A stretch of 64,000 nt of DNA from Streptomyces marispadix (lineage in GTDB: Bacteria > Actinomycetota > Actinomycetes > Streptomycetales > Streptomycetaceae): assembly GCF_022524345.1 (NCBI RefSeq), contig NZ_JAKWJU010000002.1:3472001-3536000 (forward strand). The letters are read 5' to 3'. A model generated the notes under the pieces. That model was not told where the DNA came from, did no database searches, and saw only the letters and a program-made list of their open reading frames with translations. The translations under genes and the position numbers were made by a program. This document shows, piece by piece, positions 51,616 to 60,054 of the stretch (the stretch's first letter is position 1; the number at the start of each line of letters is the position of its first letter).

Positions 51616-51936
51616 TCAGCCCTGTTCGCGTCCCGGCAGCGGTGCCCCTTGGAGGAAGGCTTCGTAGGCCTCGCGCGCATCGGCTTCGATGTCCGGGGCG
51701 GTGCGCCCGTAGCGGCCGTCGGAGCGGTCGCGTTTGGGCCCGGAGACCCAGAACTCCTCGCGGGTGGCCTCGTCGTAGAAGTTCGCATCGATCATGCCGG
51801 AACCACGGCGCAGCGTGCGGCCCTGAAAGTACGCGGTCTGCCACGACTTGGAGAACCGGACCCACGCGATCCACGACGGGCCCCGGTCGGTGTCGTAGCC
51901 CGTCTTGAGCTGCACGTACATGATGCGCTGCGGCAT
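51616..51936 (-). CDS. hypothetical protein (106 aa)
   Basis: Small conserved-looking protein: MPQRIMYVQLKTGYDTDRGP, SWIAWVRFSKSWQTAYFQGR, TLRRGSGMIDANFYDEATRE, EFWVSGPKRDRSDGRYG. It resembles a family of 1-domain Streptomyces proteins without assigned function. Same direction as the neighbouring hydrolase gene, 60 bp apart. Confidence 0.75.
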   Translation of the reverse strand: MPQRIMYVQLKTGYDTDRGPSWIAWVRFSKSWQTAYFQGRTLRRGSGMIDANFYDEATREEFWVSGPKRDRSDGRYGRTAPDIEADAREAYEAFLQGAPLPGREQG

Positions 51937-51995
51937 GGGCCCATCGTATGGAGTGGTCACCGCGCCGTCGACGGGGTTCAGGGGCGGCCCCGGCC

Positions 51996-52718
51996 TCACT
52001 TCAGGTGCCGGGCGAAGAACCGGTTGCCGTCGTCCACTTCGAACCACGGGGTGCCGGTGTGCCCGCCCATATTGGCGTGCAGCGTCTTCTCCTTGGTGCC
52101 GAAGGCGTCGAACAGGTCCAGCGCCTGCCGCCGGTCGTTGCCTTCGTCGTCCCACTGCATCAGGAACAGCAGCGGAACGGTGACCTGCCGGGCCTCCTCG
52201 CGCTGTGCGCGGGGCACGAAGCCCCCGGCGAAGAAACAGGCCGCCGCGATGCGGGGTTCGACCGCCGCCAGCCGGATACCGATGGCCGTCATCCCCGAGT
52301 ATCCGACCGGGCCGCCGATCTCGGGCAGCGAAAGGAGGGCGTCCAGGGTGGCCCGCCATTCCGGGACCGCCTTTTCGACGAGCGGTGCGACGAAGGACTC
52401 GAAGATCTCGTCGACCGGCTCTCCTGCCGCCATCGCCCGGCGGAGGTCGGCGCGAGCCTGCTCGTCGACGGCGGAACGTGGCCGGCCGCCGTGCCCGGGG
52501 TGGTCGATGGCGGCCACCGCGTAGCCGTACTCGGCCGAGGAGTGCCGGGCGCGGGCCACCAGCCGCGATTCCCGCTTGTGCAAGCCGCCGTTGTGGCCGA
52601 CCAGGATCAGCGGGGCAGGTGCGGACCCAGACGTCCACAGGATGCCGGGGATCTCGCCGAGAGTGAATTCGCGTTCGAGGACGCCGTCGTCGAGGCGCTC
52701 TTCAGAGGTGAATCGCAT
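51996..52718 (-). CDS. alpha/beta hydrolase (dienelactone hydrolase-like)
   Basis: 240 residues. APLILVGHNGGLHKRES is the oxyanion region, VAAIDHPGHGGRPRSA follows, GPVGYSGMTAIGIRLAAVEP holds the nucleophile Ser in GYSGM, and the C-terminal HANMGGHTGTPWFEV holds the His. No signal peptide. ATG at the conserved start MRFTSEERLDDGVLERE. Substrate not predictable. Confidence 0.88.
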   Translation of the reverse strand: MRFTSEERLDDGVLEREFTLGEIPGILWTSGSAPAPLILVGHNGGLHKRESRLVARARHSSAEYGYAVAAIDHPGHGGRPRSAVDEQARADLRRAMAAGEPVDEIFESFVAPLVEKAVPEWRATLDALLSLPEIGGPVGYSGMTAIGIRLAAVEPRIAAACFFAGGFVPRAQREEARQVTVPLLFLMQWDDEGNDRRQALDLFDAFGTKEKTLHANMGGHTGTPWFEVDDGNRFFARHLK

Positions 52719-53264
52719 GGTCGTGCCTTTCGGGAGTGCTCTTGGACGGCGCTCCCGGACGACCTGTCGTCCGGCCGTGATCCCGGAGGGGAGCACCCAT
52801 GTCGATACTGCGTTCACGGGTACCACCTCCTCGTTCTCCGGCACGGCCTCCGAAAAGGCTAGTCGTGGCCGCCTCGGGTCCGCCAACGGGTTTTCGCTCA
52901 GGCGCCGTTGCCGGATGCCGCCTCGGCCGCAGGACACCGTCCAGGTGATCGCTTGCGTGGTGTCTCACCGGTGTCTCGCCGGTGTCTCGCCGATCGGTCG
53001 GCCTGCGGCGGCCGGTTCTCAAAGCATTCTCGATGCCCGTCTGTTTGCAAGCCGTTCGGCGGAACGGCCGTGCGGATTCCGCGAGTTGCCGCTGCATCAT
53101 CGGGAACCGGCGCACTGGCGCGCCGACCTGCGGGGTTCGCCCCTGCGTCACTCATTCCGGGAGTTTGACCGCCGCCGTGGTGCGAGGTCGTCGTTGTCGG
53201 CGGAATGCTGGGCTGCGCAATTCCCCGCACCTCGCGGGGAATTCAGTTCAGAAGGGATACGTAC
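52719..53264. other. intergenic region with short tandem repeat
   Basis: About 545 bp between divergent genes. It contains three 11-bp units GGTGTCTC(A/G)CC at 52959-52991. No supported gene. Promoters of the hydrolase and the second RICIN gene lie here. Confidence 0.4.
52959..52991. repeat. tandem repeat, 3 x 11 bp
   Basis: Units GGTGTCTCACC, GGTGTCTCGCC and GGTGTCTCGCC, head to tail. Function unlikely. Confidence 0.7.
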
Positions 53265-53810
53265 GTGCTCCGCAGAGGAATGCTCAGTGCCACCGCGCTG
53301 CTCGCGCTGACACTCACGGGCCTGTCGGCGGGCCCGGCCACCGCACAGGGCGCACAGGGCGCCCAGCCGGTGTCCGACGCGGCGCCGGCCGTGGTGCTGC
53401 ACACCGTCAAGGACCCGAACCTCGTGGTCGACCTCGACCATGGGAACCCGGCGCAGGGGACCCCCGTCATCCTCTTCGGGGCGCACGGCGGGGCGAACCA
53501 GCAGTGGGAGGTCGTGCCGGTGCAGGGCGACTGGTTCCAGCTCAGGAACAAGGCCTCGGGCACCTGCCTGGTGAACGGCTTCCACAGCGTCGAGAACGGC
53601 CACGGGCTCACCGGCTCCGGCTGCAACAAGTCGTACGCGGACCAGCTCTGGACGCGCGTACCCGTCGAGGGCGGCAATCAGTTCACGCTCGTCAACAAGT
53701 ACAGCGGCAAGTGCATGGACCAGACGCTCGACGGCCGGAGCATGACCCCGGTCACGCAGTGGTCCTGCCACGGGCTGGTGCACCAGCGCTTCACGGCCGA
53801 AACCGTCTGA
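53265..53810 (+). CDS. secreted RICIN-domain protein
   Basis: 181 residues. Signal peptide (MLSATALLALTLTGLSAGPA, cleavage near ATAQ). RICIN beta-trefoil: NLVVDLDHGNPAQGTPVILF, ANQQWEVVPVQGDWFQLRNK, GTCLVNGFHSVENG, YADQLWTRVPVEGGNQFTLV, GKCMDQTLDGRSMTP and HQRFTAETV show the repeated QW/Cys pattern. The GTG after GAAGGGA is chosen; an earlier in-frame ATG lacks a site. Likely binds carbohydrate outside the cell. Confidence 0.88.
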   Translation: MLRRGMLSATALLALTLTGLSAGPATAQGAQGAQPVSDAAPAVVLHTVKDPNLVVDLDHGNPAQGTPVILFGAHGGANQQWEVVPVQGDWFQLRNKASGTCLVNGFHSVENGHGLTGSGCNKSYADQLWTRVPVEGGNQFTLVNKYSGKCMDQTLDGRSMTPVTQWSCHGLVHQRFTAETV

Positions 53811-54281
53811 GCCGAGTCGGCGCAGGCCGCTGCGGTCGCCGGGCTGCGGTCGCCCGCCCGAGGCCGGGGCATGAGGTGTCTCCCAGCCTGATGCCCCGGC
53901 CGGTGCGGGCGTAGGGAACGGCAGAGACCGGCCGCAGCGCGCTCCCGGTCCGACGGCGGTTCAACAGCGCGACAGCCCAGGCCAGTTGGGAGCCCGGCTC
54001 ACCGGGCCGCCTCGTCTCCCGTACTCAACTGTCCCCTTGTGCACCAGGCGCCGCAGTCCTGCCGAGCGCCGGGGCCGAGTTCCACGCGGAGGTCCCGGCA
54101 TATGAGCGGACACGTCCACCATCGCAGTCGGCGGGCGGGCGCCGCCGTCAACTGGCTGCAACGTCCGCGCACTTCGGCTGGGACCTTCACGTCGTAAGTC
54201 GTGGCGGACGCGATCGGATCGGCGGCGGATCAGGGGCAGACCGACCGACCGCGGAAGGCGGGATCGTGCCCCCGCCGCGCC
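53811..54281. other. intergenic region, nothing recognised
   Basis: About 470 bp between convergent genes (RICIN and ABC-F). GC-rich, with no clear coding frame or strong hairpin noted. Confidence 0.35.
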
Positions 54282-55901
54282 TCAGCGCGCCCGGTCGACG
54301 CGCCCCTCCTCCCATACGGGCTCCGGCGTCTCGCGCACCTTCCCATCGGACTGGAAGACCACGAACCTGTCGAAGGACCCCGCGAACCAGCGGTCGTGGG
54401 TGACGGCGACGACAGTGCCGTTGAAGCCCTCGATCGCCTGTTGCAGCGCCTCGGCGGACACCAGGTCGAGATTGTCGGTCGGCTCGTCGAGCAACAGCAG
54501 GGTCACTCCGCCCAGTTCGAGCAGCAGCACCTGGAACCGTGCCTGCTGGCCCCCGGAGAGCGTCTCGAAGAGCTGGTCGGCGGCGCGTCCGAGTTCATAG
54601 CGGGAGAGCATGCCGATGGCCGTGCCACGGTCGACGCCATCCCTGCCGCCGTCGCCGCGGCCCATGATGTCGACCAGGGTGCGGCCGTGCCACTCCGGGT
54701 GCTGATGGGTCTGCGCGAACAGGCCGGGCACCACGCGGGCGCCGAGCCTCCACGAGCCGCTGTGCTCGACGGCTTCCCCGGCAAGCAGGCGCAGCAGGTG
54801 GCTCTTGCCGGAACCGTTGGACCCGAGCACCGCGATCCGGTCGCCGAGGAAGACCTCCAGGTCGAACGGCTTCATCAGGCCCGTCAGTTCGAGCTGGTCG
54901 CACATGGCCACGCGCGTGCCCGTACGGCCGCCGGTGAGCCTGGTGGTGACCCGCTGCTCCTGCGGTATCTCGGGCGGGCCGCCCGCCTCCTCGTACTTGC
55001 GAAGGCGGGTCTGGGCGGCGCGGTACCGTGCCGCCATCGCCGGGCTGATCTTCGCCTGCTCGCCCAGGACGCGCACCATCTCCTTGAGCCTGGCGTGCTC
55101 CTCGTCCCAGCGGCGGTGCAGCTCCTCCAGGCGCTCCCTGCGCTTCTCGCGGGCGTCCTTCCAGCCCCTGAACGAGCCGCCGTGCACCCACACTCCGCGG
55201 CCTTCGAGGGTGACGACCTTCGTGGCGACGTTGCCGAGGAGTTCGCGGTCGTGGCTGATCAGCAGGATCGACTTGCCGCTGTCGCGCAGCCGCTCCTCCA
55301 GCCAGAGCTTGCCGGGGACGTCCAGATAGTTGTCGGGCTCGTCCAGCACGAGGACCTGCTCGCGCCCGCGCAGCAGCGCCTCCAGGGCGAGCCGCTTCTG
55401 CTCGCCGCCGGAGAGGGTGTTGACCTCGCGGAACCGCGCCCTGTCGAAGGGGATGCCGAGGGCGGCGGTGGTGACCACGTCCCACAGCACCTCCATGTCG
55501 TACCCGCCTGCCTCGCCCCAGGCGGTGAGGGCCTCCGCATAGCGCATCTGGGTCGACTCGTCGTCGCGCTCCATCAACTCGAGTTCGAGGGCGTCGACTT
55601 CCGCCGCCGCGCGGCTCACGGGCTCGGGGGCGGCGGCCAGCAGCAGGTCGCGCACGGTGGAGGAGTCCCGCATCGAGCCGATGAACTGGGGCATAACCGC
55701 CAGCCCGCCCTGCACGTTGACCGTGCCGCTTCCGGGCTTGAGCTGCCGGGAGGCGATACGGACCAGCGTGGACTTGCCGGCGCCGTTCTGGCCGACCAGG
55801 GCGGCGACTTCGCCCGCGCTCACGGAGAAGTTGACGTCCTCGAACAGGGTCCGGCCGTCGGCCATGGTGTGCTCGATGCCGTTGAACTCAAGGAATCCCA
55901 T
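54282..55901 (-). CDS. ABC-F family ATPase
   Basis: 539 residues, two ABC cassettes and no membrane domain. First cassette: LVGQNGAGKSTLVRIA and NTLSGGEQKRLALEALL with VLVLDEPDNYLD. Linker with a charged coiled coil (REKRRERLEELHRRWDEEHA). Second cassette: VLGSNGSGKSHLLRLLAGE and ETLSGGQQARFQVLLLELG with LLLLDEPTDNLD. Such proteins act on ribosomes, either as translation factors or as antibiotic-resistance factors. It could serve either role, and its closeness to the peptide cluster is not proof of immunity function. Confidence 0.93.
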   Translation of the reverse strand: MGFLEFNGIEHTMADGRTLFEDVNFSVSAGEVAALVGQNGAGKSTLVRIASRQLKPGSGTVNVQGGLAVMPQFIGSMRDSSTVRDLLLAAAPEPVSRAAAEVDALELELMERDDESTQMRYAEALTAWGEAGGYDMEVLWDVVTTAALGIPFDRARFREVNTLSGGEQKRLALEALLRGREQVLVLDEPDNYLDVPGKLWLEERLRDSGKSILLISHDRELLGNVATKVVTLEGRGVWVHGGSFRGWKDAREKRRERLEELHRRWDEEHARLKEMVRVLGEQAKISPAMAARYRAAQTRLRKYEEAGGPPEIPQEQRVTTRLTGGRTGTRVAMCDQLELTGLMKPFDLEVFLGDRIAVLGSNGSGKSHLLRLLAGEAVEHSGSWRLGARVVPGLFAQTHQHPEWHGRTLVDIMGRGDGGRDGVDRGTAIGMLSRYELGRAADQLFETLSGGQQARFQVLLLELGGVTLLLLDEPTDNLDLVSAEALQQAIEGFNGTVVAVTHDRWFAGSFDRFVVFQSDGKVRETPEPVWEEGRVDRAR

Positions 55902-56360
55902 ACCCGCTGCTTCAACCCTCCTGTAGCGCCCCGAAAACCGGGACGGTTCAGCCTACCGAACCGATGATTCGGATGACTCCATTCCTCTTCCGTTCGACCC
56001 ACACGCGTTCCCGTCGTGACGGTGGCGCGTGCTCAAAAGGGCAGGCGTGCGCACGCCCCGCACCAACCCAACGGAATTGCTGAATCCGGTTGTTGGGGCA
56101 GCGGTGGGCGGCATGAAGCCCGTTCGGAATCGTTTATGAATCGACCGCCCGGTTTTTTCTTGAACGGCTCTGACCTGCGAACGTTCAACTCACGGGTAGG
56201 CAGGCTGGATTGCTCTGTTATCGCAGCGTGATGCGCATTTCAGGAATCAAACATTCCGAGAGTGGAGGCCGGAGCGCGGTATCGCACTTCAGTTATTCCA
56301 TTGACACCTGTGACACCCGCCGGATTAAGTGGACGGCCGATGCCGATGGGGGGTGAATTC
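55902..56360. other. promoter region of the peptide cluster
   Basis: About 460 bp between the ABC-F gene (leftward) and the peptide gene (rightward), including AT-richer stretches around 56095-56240 (for instance GGTTTTTTCTTG). It should contain the cluster promoter. No defined operator found. Confidence 0.4.
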
Positions 56361-56474
56361 ATGAACGACGTCGAGACTGTTGTCGAGGCAGCGCCGGCTC
56401 TGGAGATGGACGAGGAGCTGGATTTCGAGCAGGTGACTCTGAATGAGCAGCTTGCCTTTGTGAACCGCTGCTGA
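56361..56474 (+). CDS. acidic 37-residue candidate precursor peptide
   Basis: A short gene with a good GGGGGTG box 6 nt before its ATG. The peptide begins MNDVETVVEAAP, is strongly acidic in the middle (EMDEELDFEQ) and ends NEQLAFVNRC with the only Cys as last residue. An acidic leader followed by a short C-terminal core is the pattern of RiPP precursors. Followed after 110 nt by enzymes typical of peptide modification. A longer in-frame ATG (56262) exists but has weaker support. Core boundaries are unknown. Confidence 0.65.
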   Translation: MNDVETVVEAAPALEMDEELDFEQVTLNEQLAFVNRC

Positions 56475-56584
56475 TTCCAGCACCCCGGGCCTGGCGTGCG
56501 CCACCTGCCCGGTCCGGGGATGCGGCACTGGATCGGTGATGTGGCGCGCAGCCGTGTGACACGAGCAATGGGGGGACCGGGGCG

Positions 56585-58021
56585 ATGGGCACCAGTGTGA
56601 CGTTCGCTCTGGATGCCATGCCGCTCATCCGCGATCTGCACCTTCCCGTGGACTACAGCGCCCGGTTCGTCGCCGAGGGCGTGCTGCTCCCGCTGCTTCC
56701 CTCCGACGAGACGCCCGCCCCTGCTGCCCAGGGCCCGGCCCCGGCCCAGGACACGCACGACGCCCAAGTCCCGGTCCGCTGCGCCGAGTCCGTCACCTCG
56801 TACGACGGCGGACGGCGCTGGAGAGTACGTCTCGACGGACGGCTCCGCTGGTCGGACGGTGCGCCCCTGCGCGCGGAGGACGCCGTCCGCGGGGCCGAGC
56901 ACGCGCTGCGGCGCGGCTCCAACACGGCCGTGACGTTCCTGGACCACTCGGGCAGCAGGCCCCCCGCAGTGGAAGTCGGCACGCGCACTGTGGAATACCG
57001 GTTCGGCCGACCGGTCGCATTCGCCCGGCAGTTGTTCTCCACTCCGGACTTCGCGCCCCTGCGTCAGGGCAGGACGGCCGTGCTCGGGAATCCGTCGCTG
57101 GGCCCGTACTGCGTAAGCCGCTGGGAAAGGGAGCGCATCACCCTTGCCCGCAATCCGTACTGGAAAGGGCTCCGACAGGGCCCCGGCGCAATCGACTTCG
57201 TGCTGGTGCGGGAGGCGGGCGACGCCGTCGACCGCTATCTGGCCGGCGAGCTGGACATGACCGCGACCACCGGCTTCGGCGTCCGGGAGGTGGCGCGCTG
57301 CGCGGGGCGCGGGGACATGGCCGGCGGCCCCATTCCGGTCTACGCGTCGCTGGACTTCGGGAGGCGGGCCGGCGGTTTCGCAGGGCGGCCCGCACTGCGC
57401 CGCGCGCTGTCCGCCCTCCTCGACAGGACGGCCCTGGAAGGCGGTACGAACGGCCTTCTCCTGCCCTGGGCTCCTCCCGCGCACGAGCGTCACGACGCTT
57501 CCGGGGTGACGCTCGCGTCGCTGCGGCAGGCCGTACGCGGCGGACTGGAGATCGCCTACTCCGACTTCGCGCCCAACGCCGAAGCCGCTGAGGTCCTTGC
57601 CGCCCGGCTGCGCGACGCGCTCGCCGTGCCCGTCGAAACGGTCGAGTTGAGCTACGACGCCTATGTACGGGCGTCGTCCGACCGCGACTTCTCCCTGCTG
57701 TACTCGCTGACCTCGCCCTTCTTCGACCACCCTGCCGGGTCGCTGTCCTTCTGGCGCTCCTCGGGGCGGGCCGCACGTCAGAACGCCTTCGCCGACGCGG
57801 AGTTCGACCGGCTGCTGGACCTCGCCGAGGGCTGCGAGGACCCGTCCCGGGCCGACGAGCTGTGGCGGCAGGCCGAAGCGCGCTGGTGGTGGACGGTGCC
57901 GAAGATTCCGCTCGCGCAGGTCCAGGCCCGCTTTCTGCGCTCGCCACGGCTGGCGGGCCCGCCGCTCAGCCCGGCGGGGCTGCTGAGGTTCGAACGGCTC
58001 AAGGCCACCGCCCCCGTATGA
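56585..58021 (+). CDS. solute-binding (SBP_bac_5-like) protein without signal peptide
   Basis: 478 residues with the fold markers of peptide/nickel-binding proteins: YDGGRRWRVRLDGRLRWSDG near 80, APLRAEDAVRGAEHALRRG, GPYCVSRWERERITLARNPY, VDRYLAGELDMT, RPALRRALSALLDRTAL and FDRLLDLAEGCEDPSRADEL. Unlike transporter proteins it starts directly with MGTSVTFALDAMPLIRD: no signal peptide or lipobox. It is therefore probably cytosolic and may hold the precursor peptide or sense a product. ATG after GGGGCG. Confidence 0.8.
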   Translation: MGTSVTFALDAMPLIRDLHLPVDYSARFVAEGVLLPLLPSDETPAPAAQGPAPAQDTHDAQVPVRCAESVTSYDGGRRWRVRLDGRLRWSDGAPLRAEDAVRGAEHALRRGSNTAVTFLDHSGSRPPAVEVGTRTVEYRFGRPVAFARQLFSTPDFAPLRQGRTAVLGNPSLGPYCVSRWERERITLARNPYWKGLRQGPGAIDFVLVREAGDAVDRYLAGELDMTATTGFGVREVARCAGRGDMAGGPIPVYASLDFGRRAGGFAGRPALRRALSALLDRTALEGGTNGLLLPWAPPAHERHDASGVTLASLRQAVRGGLEIAYSDFAPNAEAAEVLAARLRDALAVPVETVELSYDAYVRASSDRDFSLLYSLTSPFFDHPAGSLSFWRSSGRAARQNAFADAEFDRLLDLAEGCEDPSRADELWRQAEARWWWTVPKIPLAQVQARFLRSPRLAGPPLSPAGLLRFERLKATAPV

Positions 58022-58080
58022 GAGCCGCAGGACCCCCGGCTTCCCCTTCCCGCCCACGGACCCTGTCGCCACCGACGCCC

Positions 58081-58138
58081 TCGCCCCAGACCTCGTCAAT
58101 CCAGACCTCATCGCCCCAGACCTCGTCGCCCCAGACCA
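58081..58138. repeat. 15-bp tandem repeat between cluster genes
   Basis: Four units of the TCGCCCCAGACCTCG type, with some changes, in the 134-nt gap between the solute-binding and radical SAM genes. It lies in an open frame (PQTSS units) that continues into the radical SAM gene, but the strong ribosome site comes after it. Confidence 0.7.
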
Positions 58139-58155
58139 ATCGCCAGGAGGCTCTC

Positions 58156-60054
58156 GTGCACCGATCGACAAGCGGCCGGGCCTGGCTGGCCTTTCCGCCT
58201 CTCGTGGACACCAACTTCGGGAGTTTCTACCCCTCGACGGCCGTGCTCGCCGCCTATCTCGAAGCGGCCGGCGTCGACTGCGTACAGGCGGACCTCAACG
58301 AGGAGTTCGCCCTCTGGCTGCTGGAGCGGACCCGCGACACGGACGGACGGCCGCCCGGCGTCGGCCAGGACACGATGGCGGGCGCAGCCGCGCGCTGGCT
58401 GGCCCGTTCCCACGACAGCGTCTTCGACGAGCAGGGCCGCCACGACTTCGGGCCCGAGTCCGAGTACGGCTATCTGGTGCGGCTGCTCGCGGGGCCCTTC
58501 CTGGTCGACCCCGACGAGAGCGTGCTGGGCCCCGTGGACCGAGAGCGCCCCGTCGTCGCCGCCTACGAGGAGTTCTACGCCGCGGCGGGTATCGCGGACC
58601 GCGTCCCGGAGGACACCTCGCTCATCGGGATCTCGGTGCCGATGGGGCCACAACTGCTGCCCGCGCTGCTGCTGGCCGAGCGGATCAAGGCGACGGGCAC
58701 GGCCGCGCCCGTGGTGCTCGGCGGCCCGGCGCTGAGCCTGATGAGCACCGGCGACCTGGGACGGCTGCTCCGGGCGCATCCGGCCGTCGACTGCGTGGTC
58801 CGCTTCGACGGTGAGCAGCCGCTGCTGGAACTCGTGGAACAGGCCGCCGCCGGGCGCTGGGACCCCGGCAGCGTCGCGGGCGTCAGCCACCTCTCCGCGG
58901 ACGGGCCCCTGCACAACGACCCGGTCGCCGGTCCCAACCTCAACTCCCTTCCCGTGCCCTCGTATCCGCGTGAGGCCCTGTCGCAGCTCGCCTCGCCCAC
59001 GCTCGCCGTCACCCAGGCCCGGGGCTGTTACTGGGGCAAGTGCGACTACTGCGACTTCATCGAGCTGTACGACGGCAGTCCGCCGTTCCGCGGGCGCCAT
59101 CCGGGACCGTTCCTCGACGAACTCGCGGAGCTGGTCGGGCGGTTCGGGAAGTCCCGGTTCACCTTCATCACCGAGTCCATCCCTCCGGCGTTCGCCAGAC
59201 GGGTCTGCCGGGGGATGCTGGAGCGCGGACTGGACATCACCTGGAGCTCGTTCGCCATGGTGGACCGTCGGTTCGACCGCGAGCTGCTGGAGCTGATGGC
59301 CCGTTCCGGCTGTGAGTTCCTGGTGGTCGGCATGGAGACGACGATCACCCGGGTCCTGAAGCTGGTGCACAAGTCGGCGGACCGCGAGGAGAATCTGCGC
59401 TTCCTCGCGGACGCGCGGGACGTGGGACTGCCGCTGATCGTCAATCTCATCCCCGACCTGCCCACCACCACCTACGAGGAGGCACTCACCGCCCTCGACG
59501 ACGTGGCCGCCTACGCCGATTCGCTGCGTTCGGTCTCCGTCTTCCCCTTCGAGGCGACCCGCTCGTCCAACGTCGGCCGGTTCCCCGAGCGGTTCGGCCT
59601 TCAGGTGGACGACGGGGGCGGGGCCTCCGGTCAGGCCCAGTACGCCCTGAACCACCTGCGTAACACCGACCCGGCGATGACGCCCGGCGAGCGGGCCGAA
59701 GTACACAGGCGCTACCGGCAGTTCGCGGACTCGGTCAACAGCCGCGACTACCGCACGGCACGCAGGCTCGGACACGACCCGGACGACGCGCTGCGGTTCG
59801 CCGTCGAGGAACTCGACCTGCTGGAGGTCGACGGCGCGCTGCTGTGCACCAACATGCGCACCCGCGAGCGAGTGCGGGTCCCCGCGAAGGCGGCGGCCAT
59901 CCTGCGCCCCTACGTGCACGGTTCGGCCTTCACCCGGCGGCAGCTCGCCGTACGCGCCGGCGAGAGCGCGGCGGAACGGCTGCTGGGCAATCTGCGGAAG
60001 GCCGGCATGCTGGTCGACGCCTCAACCGGGGCTGAGCACGATGTCCGGGTGTGA
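58156..60054 (+). CDS. B12-binding-type radical SAM enzyme
   Basis: 632 residues. The N-terminal half resembles a cobalamin-binding Rossmann domain (SLIGISVPMGPQLLPALLLA, VVLGGPALSLM). The radical SAM core has TQARGCYWGKCDYCDFIELY. Its cluster cysteines C291, C296 and C299 are spaced CX4CX2C, one residue wider than the usual CX3CX2C. FTFITESIPPAFARRVCRGM, FLVVGMETTITRVLKLVHKS and LIVNLIPDLPTTTYEEALTA are typical core segments. Such enzymes methylate or rearrange unactivated carbons, often in peptides. GTG start after AGGAGG. Confidence 0.85.
   Translation: MHRSTSGRAWLAFPPLVDTNFGSFYPSTAVLAAYLEAAGVDCVQADLNEEFALWLLERTRDTDGRPPGVGQDTMAGAAARWLARSHDSVFDEQGRHDFGPESEYGYLVRLLAGPFLVDPDESVLGPVDRERPVVAAYEEFYAAAGIADRVPEDTSLIGISVPMGPQLLPALLLAERIKATGTAAPVVLGGPALSLMSTGDLGRLLRAHPAVDCVVRFDGEQPLLELVEQAAAGRWDPGSVAGVSHLSADGPLHNDPVAGPNLNSLPVPSYPREALSQLASPTLAVTQARGCYWGKCDYCDFIELYDGSPPFRGRHPGPFLDELAELVGRFGKSRFTFITESIPPAFARRVCRGMLERGLDITWSSFAMVDRRFDRELLELMARSGCEFLVVGMETTITRVLKLVHKSADREENLRFLADARDVGLPLIVNLIPDLPTTTYEEALTALDDVAAYADSLRSVSVFPFEATRSSNVGRFPERFGLQVDDGGGASGQAQYALNHLRNTDPAMTPGERAEVHRRYRQFADSVNSRDYRTARRLGHDPDDALRFAVEELDLLEVDGALLCTNMRTRERVRVPAKAAAILRPYVHGSAFTRRQLAVRAGESAAERLLGNLRKAGMLVDASTGAEHDVRV

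Noticed and set aside
54282..55901. ABC-F gene as self-resistance gene of the peptide cluster
   Set aside because: Convergent or divergent to its neighbours and separated from the cluster by about 460 bp of promoter DNA; resistance and housekeeping ABC-F proteins cannot be told apart by eye.
54201..55967. 588-codon rightward open frame opposite the ABC-F gene
   Set aside because: Antisense of two complete ABC cassettes, with shadow composition.
57862..58155. Longer N-terminus of the radical SAM protein, including the PQTSS repeats
   Set aside because: The frame is open, but a strong AGGAGG box lies just before the GTG at 58156, and the upstream part overlaps the solute-binding gene by 160 nt.
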